Assembly (NCBI RefSeq): GCF_020177575.1
Contig: NZ_JAHTBK010000001.1
Span: forward strand, 2,849,875-2,913,874
Origin: Hasllibacter sp. MH4015
GTDB taxonomy: Bacteria; Pseudomonadota; Alphaproteobacteria; Rhodobacterales; Rhodobacteraceae
DNA length: 64,000 nucleotides
Direction of reading: 5' to 3'
Both the position numbers and the translations under genes were made by a program. Below are positions 60,719-64,000 of this stretch, one piece after another. Position 1 is the stretch's first letter, and each line of letters begins with the position of its first letter. A model generated the notes under the pieces. It had not been told where the DNA came from. It saw only the letters and a program-made list of their open reading frames with translations, and did not search any database.

Positions 60719-62155
60719 TCATTTCATGCCGGTGTTGGCGATACCGGTGGTGATGTACTTTTGCAGGAAGACGAAGACGAGCGTCGTGGGGATCAGCGAC
60801 ACGACCGTCATCGCAAGGCGGTAATGTTCCTGGCTGATATGCTCACCCCGGAATTCGAGGAGGCAGAGTTGGATCGTGTAAGCCTCGGTGTTCGTGGCGA
60901 TGGCGACCATGGGGATGATCAGGTCGTTCCAGCGCCAGATCACGCTGAGGATGCCAAGTGCCGCGATCGCGGGAAGGGCGAGGGGCAGGACGATGCGCCA
61001 GTAGACCTTCCATTCAGACGCGGAGTCCATGCGCGCGGCCTCCAGCAACTCGTCGGGGATGGTCAGCATGTACTGGCGCAGCAGGAAGACGCCCGCCGGT
61101 GTGGCCGCGCCGGGAATGATGACGCCCCAGATGGAGCCGGAAAGGCCCGTGGCGTTGATTGCCTTGAACACCCCCACCAGCGTGATCGTGGCAGGCACCA
61201 TGAGGGTGGCGAGGATCATCACGAGGAAGAAGGTCTGCCCCCGGAACGTGTATTTCGAAAGCGCGAAGGCGGCCATGGAATTGATGAGCAGCGTCATCAG
61301 CGTGGCGATGACGGTTACAAGGACCGAATTGGTGATACAGGTCGCGAAATCGACGTTCACGCCATAGGCGGTGCCGGTCAGCGGCTCGATATAATTGCCC
61401 CAATCGGGCGCGATGTTGCGTTCGGTCACAACCGACTCACGCGGAAGGCGCACGACCCCTTCGATGGAGCCATCGACGGCCCGGCCCGGCAAAAACTCGG
61501 AGGTCGCGTTGGGGTTGGGGACGGCCCATTGCAGGACGTCGCCCGTATCCGGATGCGGGGCGGTCACAAGGGCCTGCGTGACGATGCGGTTCGGCTGGTA
61601 TGGCTCCACGCCCAGATATTCGAGGATCAGGCGTTCCTGTTCGGGCGTCAGGGTGGCCACGACGGCGTCCAGATCGAATGCCTCCCGCGCGGACGGGGTC
61701 AGCGCGCCGTAGCGGTTGAGCCAGACCGGCAGCCCCTCCGCCGCGATGACGGCCCGGGCAGCGTTGGACACCTGCCCTAGGTGGGACCGGAGCGCGTAGA
61801 GCGTGTTGCCCTCGTAATCCGCAAGGAACGCCCCCACATCGCGATCGGCCTGTTCCTGCGCGGAGAGATCGGACCAGTTCAGCACCCAATCCGGCAGGTC
61901 GGCGATCACGAATATCTCTCGCCCGTCCGGCCCGTTAACGGTGGCGCGCGCCACACGCTCGAAATCGCCGGGCAGCAGCGACAGATCCTGGCTTTCGATC
62001 TGAAACTGGGTTTTGACGGAGTTCAGGCCGAGCCATAAGACCGGCACGAGGATGATCAGGAATCCGAGCAGCAGATAAGCGTAGGAGAGCCAGTCCGTTA
62101 CGGTCAGCCGCCCCCGTCCCTGCGTCCGGGTGAAGAAATCCCAGACCCCGCTCAT
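60719..62155 (-). CDS. CUT1 sugar ABC transporter permease with large periplasmic insertion, cassette 2
   Basis: At 478 residues this MalG-type permease is far longer than the usual 280-300. The first helix lies at about 26-45. The remaining five helices begin near 272 (CITNSVLVTVIATLMTLL), and the EAA loop is LEAARMDSASEWKVYWRIVLPLALPA near 371-396. The intervening 220 residues are hydrophilic (QIESQDLSLLPGDFERVARA onward) and would be periplasmic, perhaps contacting the binding protein. The start at 62,155 overlaps the upstream permease stop by 4 nt. Confidence 0.9.
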   Translation of the reverse strand: MSGVWDFFTRTQGRGRLTVTDWLSYAYLLLGFLIILVPVLWLGLNSVKTQFQIESQDLSLLPGDFERVARATVNGPDGREIFVIADLPDWVLNWSDLSAQEQADRDVGAFLADYEGNTLYALRSHLGQVSNAARAVIAAEGLPVWLNRYGALTPSAREAFDLDAVVATLTPEQERLILEYLGVEPYQPNRIVTQALVTAPHPDTGDVLQWAVPNPNATSEFLPGRAVDGSIEGVVRLPRESVVTERNIAPDWGNYIEPLTGTAYGVNVDFATCITNSVLVTVIATLMTLLINSMAAFALSKYTFRGQTFFLVMILATLMVPATITLVGVFKAINATGLSGSIWGVIIPGAATPAGVFLLRQYMLTIPDELLEAARMDSASEWKVYWRIVLPLALPAIAALGILSVIWRWNDLIIPMVAIATNTEAYTIQLCLLEFRGEHISQEHYRLAMTVVSLIPTTLVFVFLQKYITTGIANTGMK

Positions 62156-63213
62156 CGCGCGTTCCGTCCGCTCAGGAAAATCTGTACGATAGAAAGCAGC
62201 GCCAACACGCCCGCGATGATCAGTGACGCGGTGGCCGCGATGCCAAGGCCGTTGGGTGTGGGATTGCCGCGCAGACCGGCGGTCTCGAATATGTAGGCGA
62301 CGATGGAAATCCAGCCGACCTGCATCGCGTAAAGCTCCTCGAATGCCTGGAACGCCTTGATCAGCGACAGGATCGTGACCACCAGAAGCGTTGGCATCAG
62401 CAGGGGCAGAGTGATCTTGGTGAGCACCCGCCAGGGCGACGCGCCGTCCATCTCCGCCGCCTCGTAGAGGTCGCCGGGGATCGCCTGCAGGCCCGCGAGA
62501 AGGATCAGCATGTAGAAGCCCAGATGCGCCCAGGTGTAGACGAAGATGGACCAGAACATCGTCCAGTTCGGATCGACGAGCCATTGGATCGGCTCATCTA
62601 TCCAGCCCCATTGCATGAGTGTGACCGACATCAGGCCCTGCCGCTTCAGGATCAGGGTCCAGAGGAAGCCGACGACCACGGGCGACAGCATGACGGGGTA
62701 GAAGAAGATCGACCGCCAGAGGCCGCGGGCCACGATATCACGGTTCAGGACCAAAGCGGTGATCAGAGAAAACAGCACCATGATCGGGACCTGGAAGATC
62801 ACGAAAATCGACGTGTCCATCACGGCGCGGTAGAATTGATCGTCTTCAAGGTTCGGCGCGCCGGTGTCGATCTGCGTTTCCGCCAGAAGGCGTTGCCAGT
62901 TCTCCGTTCCCGCGAAGGGACGGTCGGAAAAGTTGATGCTTTGGCCCTCGGTGACGCTGAAGCCCACATTGATGAAGAGCGGCGCGAAGGTGAAGATGCC
63001 GAAGACAAGGAGGTTGGGCAGAAGGAAGAGGTAGGGCAAAGGCCCGTGGCCCCGCATCTTCTGCGCCAGCTCCAGCGGCCAGCCGAGCACGGCCATGGCG
63101 CGGGAGCCGAAGGTGCCGGTGGGGCGGGCAACGACCGCCCCAACGATGAGATATACCAGGAACCCTAGCGGCCAGGCCGAGCCTGCGAAGGCGTTTTCAA
63201 CCGCCGTCCACAT
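62152..63213 (-). CDS. CUT1 sugar ABC transporter permease (MalF-type), cassette 2
   Basis: The 353-residue permease has an extra N-terminal helix (WPLGFLVYLIVGAVVA) before the normal set starting at LPYLFLLPNLLVFGIFTFAP. The EAA loop is YEAAEMDGASPWRVLTKITLPLLMPT near residues 250-275. A periplasmic loop after the second helix is moderately expanded. It starts 24 bp after the binding-protein stop. Confidence 0.93.
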   Translation of the reverse strand: MWTAVENAFAGSAWPLGFLVYLIVGAVVARPTGTFGSRAMAVLGWPLELAQKMRGHGPLPYLFLLPNLLVFGIFTFAPLFINVGFSVTEGQSINFSDRPFAGTENWQRLLAETQIDTGAPNLEDDQFYRAVMDTSIFVIFQVPIMVLFSLITALVLNRDIVARGLWRSIFFYPVMLSPVVVGFLWTLILKRQGLMSVTLMQWGWIDEPIQWLVDPNWTMFWSIFVYTWAHLGFYMLILLAGLQAIPGDLYEAAEMDGASPWRVLTKITLPLLMPTLLVVTILSLIKAFQAFEELYAMQVGWISIVAYIFETAGLRGNPTPNGLGIAATASLIIAGVLALLSIVQIFLSGRNAR

Positions 63214-63237
63214 GCGCCCGGCCCCGCCGCCCGGTCC

Positions 63238-64000
63238 TTATTCCGCGATCTGTGCGGCAACATCCGCGTCGATGGCCGCCAGCGCGTCATCGAGGCTCAT
63301 TTCACCCGTGATAACCTGCGTGATGTAGTCCGGCACAACGCCGTAGATCACGAAGTTCTGGGGATAGCCCTGGAACGTGAAGGCCTGGGGTGTGGATTCT
63401 GCCGCATTGCCGATGGAGGCCGCGAAGGTCGAAAGGGCTTGCGCCACGGCGGGCGAGGCGTCGCCGTAATCCACGCCGGAAGCCTGAAGCCCCGCATGGG
63501 CCGTGATCGACCGGGTCTCTGCCGCGTAACGGGCCGCGTTTTCCTCTTCCGCAAGGAATGCGATCCACGCTGCAGCTGCTTCCGGCACGTCGGTGGACTC
63601 GAACGCTACGATGCCTGCACCGCCCGGCATGGCGCCGCAGCCGCCCGGGCCGCAGGGTGCGGGAACCGCACGCCATTCGAAATCGGTGATGTTTTCGGCG
63701 TAGTTGCCGATCATCCACGACCCCGACATGTGCATGGCAACCGACCCCGACAGGAACAGCGGTGCCGCGTTGCGATAGGCAGTGCCGGTGCCAGCGGGCC
63801 AGCCATCGGCGGGCATCAGGCCGCTTTCGTGCCAGCCCACGAAGGTTTCCGCATAGGTGCGGAAGCCCTCATCGACGAGGATCGGCTCTCCATTATCATC
63901 GAAGAATGCCGCGCCGTAGGAAAACGCGGGACCCGCCCAGCGGTGGGCGGTGCGGTCCATGGCGAAGGCCGCATCGAGGCCGAGCGTCTCCTGAACTTCC
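63238..64000 (-). CDS. Sugar ABC transporter substrate-binding protein, cassette 2 (C-terminal part, runs off the window)
   Basis: The frame is open from the window edge (EVQETLGLDAAFAMDRTAHR) to the stop at 63,238, so the N-terminus and signal peptide are missing. The 253 visible residues show a typical family 1 binding-protein C-lobe: FLSGSVAMHMSGSWMIGNYAE and PGGAGIVAFESTDVPEAAAAWIAFLAEEENAARYAA. A glycine/cysteine-rich CGPGGCGAMPGG lies in between. The internal ATG at 63,960 is not the start. Sugar unknown. Confidence 0.9.
   Translation of the reverse strand, partial: EVQETLGLDAAFAMDRTAHRWAGPAFSYGAAFFDDNGEPILVDEGFRTYAETFVGWHESGLMPADGWPAGTGTAYRNAAPLFLSGSVAMHMSGSWMIGNYAENITDFEWRAVPAPCGPGGCGAMPGGAGIVAFESTDVPEAAAAWIAFLAEEENAARYAAETRSITAHAGLQASGVDYGDASPAVAQALSTFAASIGNAAESTPQAFTFQGYPQNFVIYGVVPDYITQVITGEMSLDDALAAIDADVAAQIAE

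Overview
The window looks like a chromosomal segment of a roseobacter-type alphaproteobacterium (Rhodobacteraceae). It is GC-rich and densely coded, with many ATGA-type start/stop overlaps. The neighbourhoods are ones I know from that family: COQ9 beside rpsU, uvrC with pgsA-moaD-moaE, a tiny aa3 oxidase subunit IV gene, a DmdC-like acyl-CoA dehydrogenase, and a catalytically degenerate dihydroorotase next to pyrB. This placement is inference. I see no rRNA, tRNA, CRISPR array, insertion sequence or prophage.

Region 1 (1-38,608) is mostly housekeeping. It holds an rsmC-like methyltransferase and clpS; HAD phosphatase, MFS and CDP-alcohol phosphatidyltransferase genes; quinone oxidoreductase, COQ9 and rpsU with a terminator; oxidase subunit IV and a lipoprotein. 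Next come a DmdC-like dehydrogenase with a small unknown protein and a metallo-beta-lactamase-fold hydrolase, threonylcarbamoyl-AMP synthase, YqgE, a DsbD-domain protein, an RND efflux pair, moaB and a family 4 type uracil-DNA glycosylase. Then follow pyrB-orf-pyrC(pseudo-enzyme)-plsY, three tandem DUF805 proteins, an rsmE-orf-orf-gshA operon, ubiA, an OmpA/BON-like protein, moaE/moaD/pgsA, uvrC, a pteridine-reductase-like SDR, a CaCA antiporter and an S49 peptidase. An AT-richer stretch of about 1 kb with one secreted orphan separates pgsA from uvrC.

Region 2 (38,728-41,491) holds a fumarylacetoacetate hydrolase family enzyme, a ribokinase-like kinase and a glycosyltransferase-like protein.

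Region 3 (41,550-64,000) is accessory carbohydrate metabolism on the minus strand. Two complete CUT1-type ABC transporter cassettes (binding protein, two permeases, ATPase) are each followed by a catabolic operon. The downstream operon runs GMC oxidoreductase, SDR, GMC oxidoreductase, DUF993 aldolase-like protein, LacI regulator, glycerate kinase, Dabb protein. The upstream operon runs Gfo/Idh/MocA dehydrogenase, CoA-transferase, enoyl-CoA hydratase, aldehyde dehydrogenase. The same palindrome, GGAACGTTCC, sits directly before both catabolic operons (once at 49,083; twice at 59,536 and 59,562), so they probably form one regulon, perhaps under the LacI protein encoded inside the first. A second LacI gene is divergent from the first transporter and has its own AAACGTTT-like sites. 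Sugar transporters combined with oxidoreductases, a DUF993 aldolase-like protein, glycerate kinase, and CoA-transferase/hydratase/aldehyde dehydrogenase do not match a pathway I can name. This is the best candidate in the window for something undescribed.
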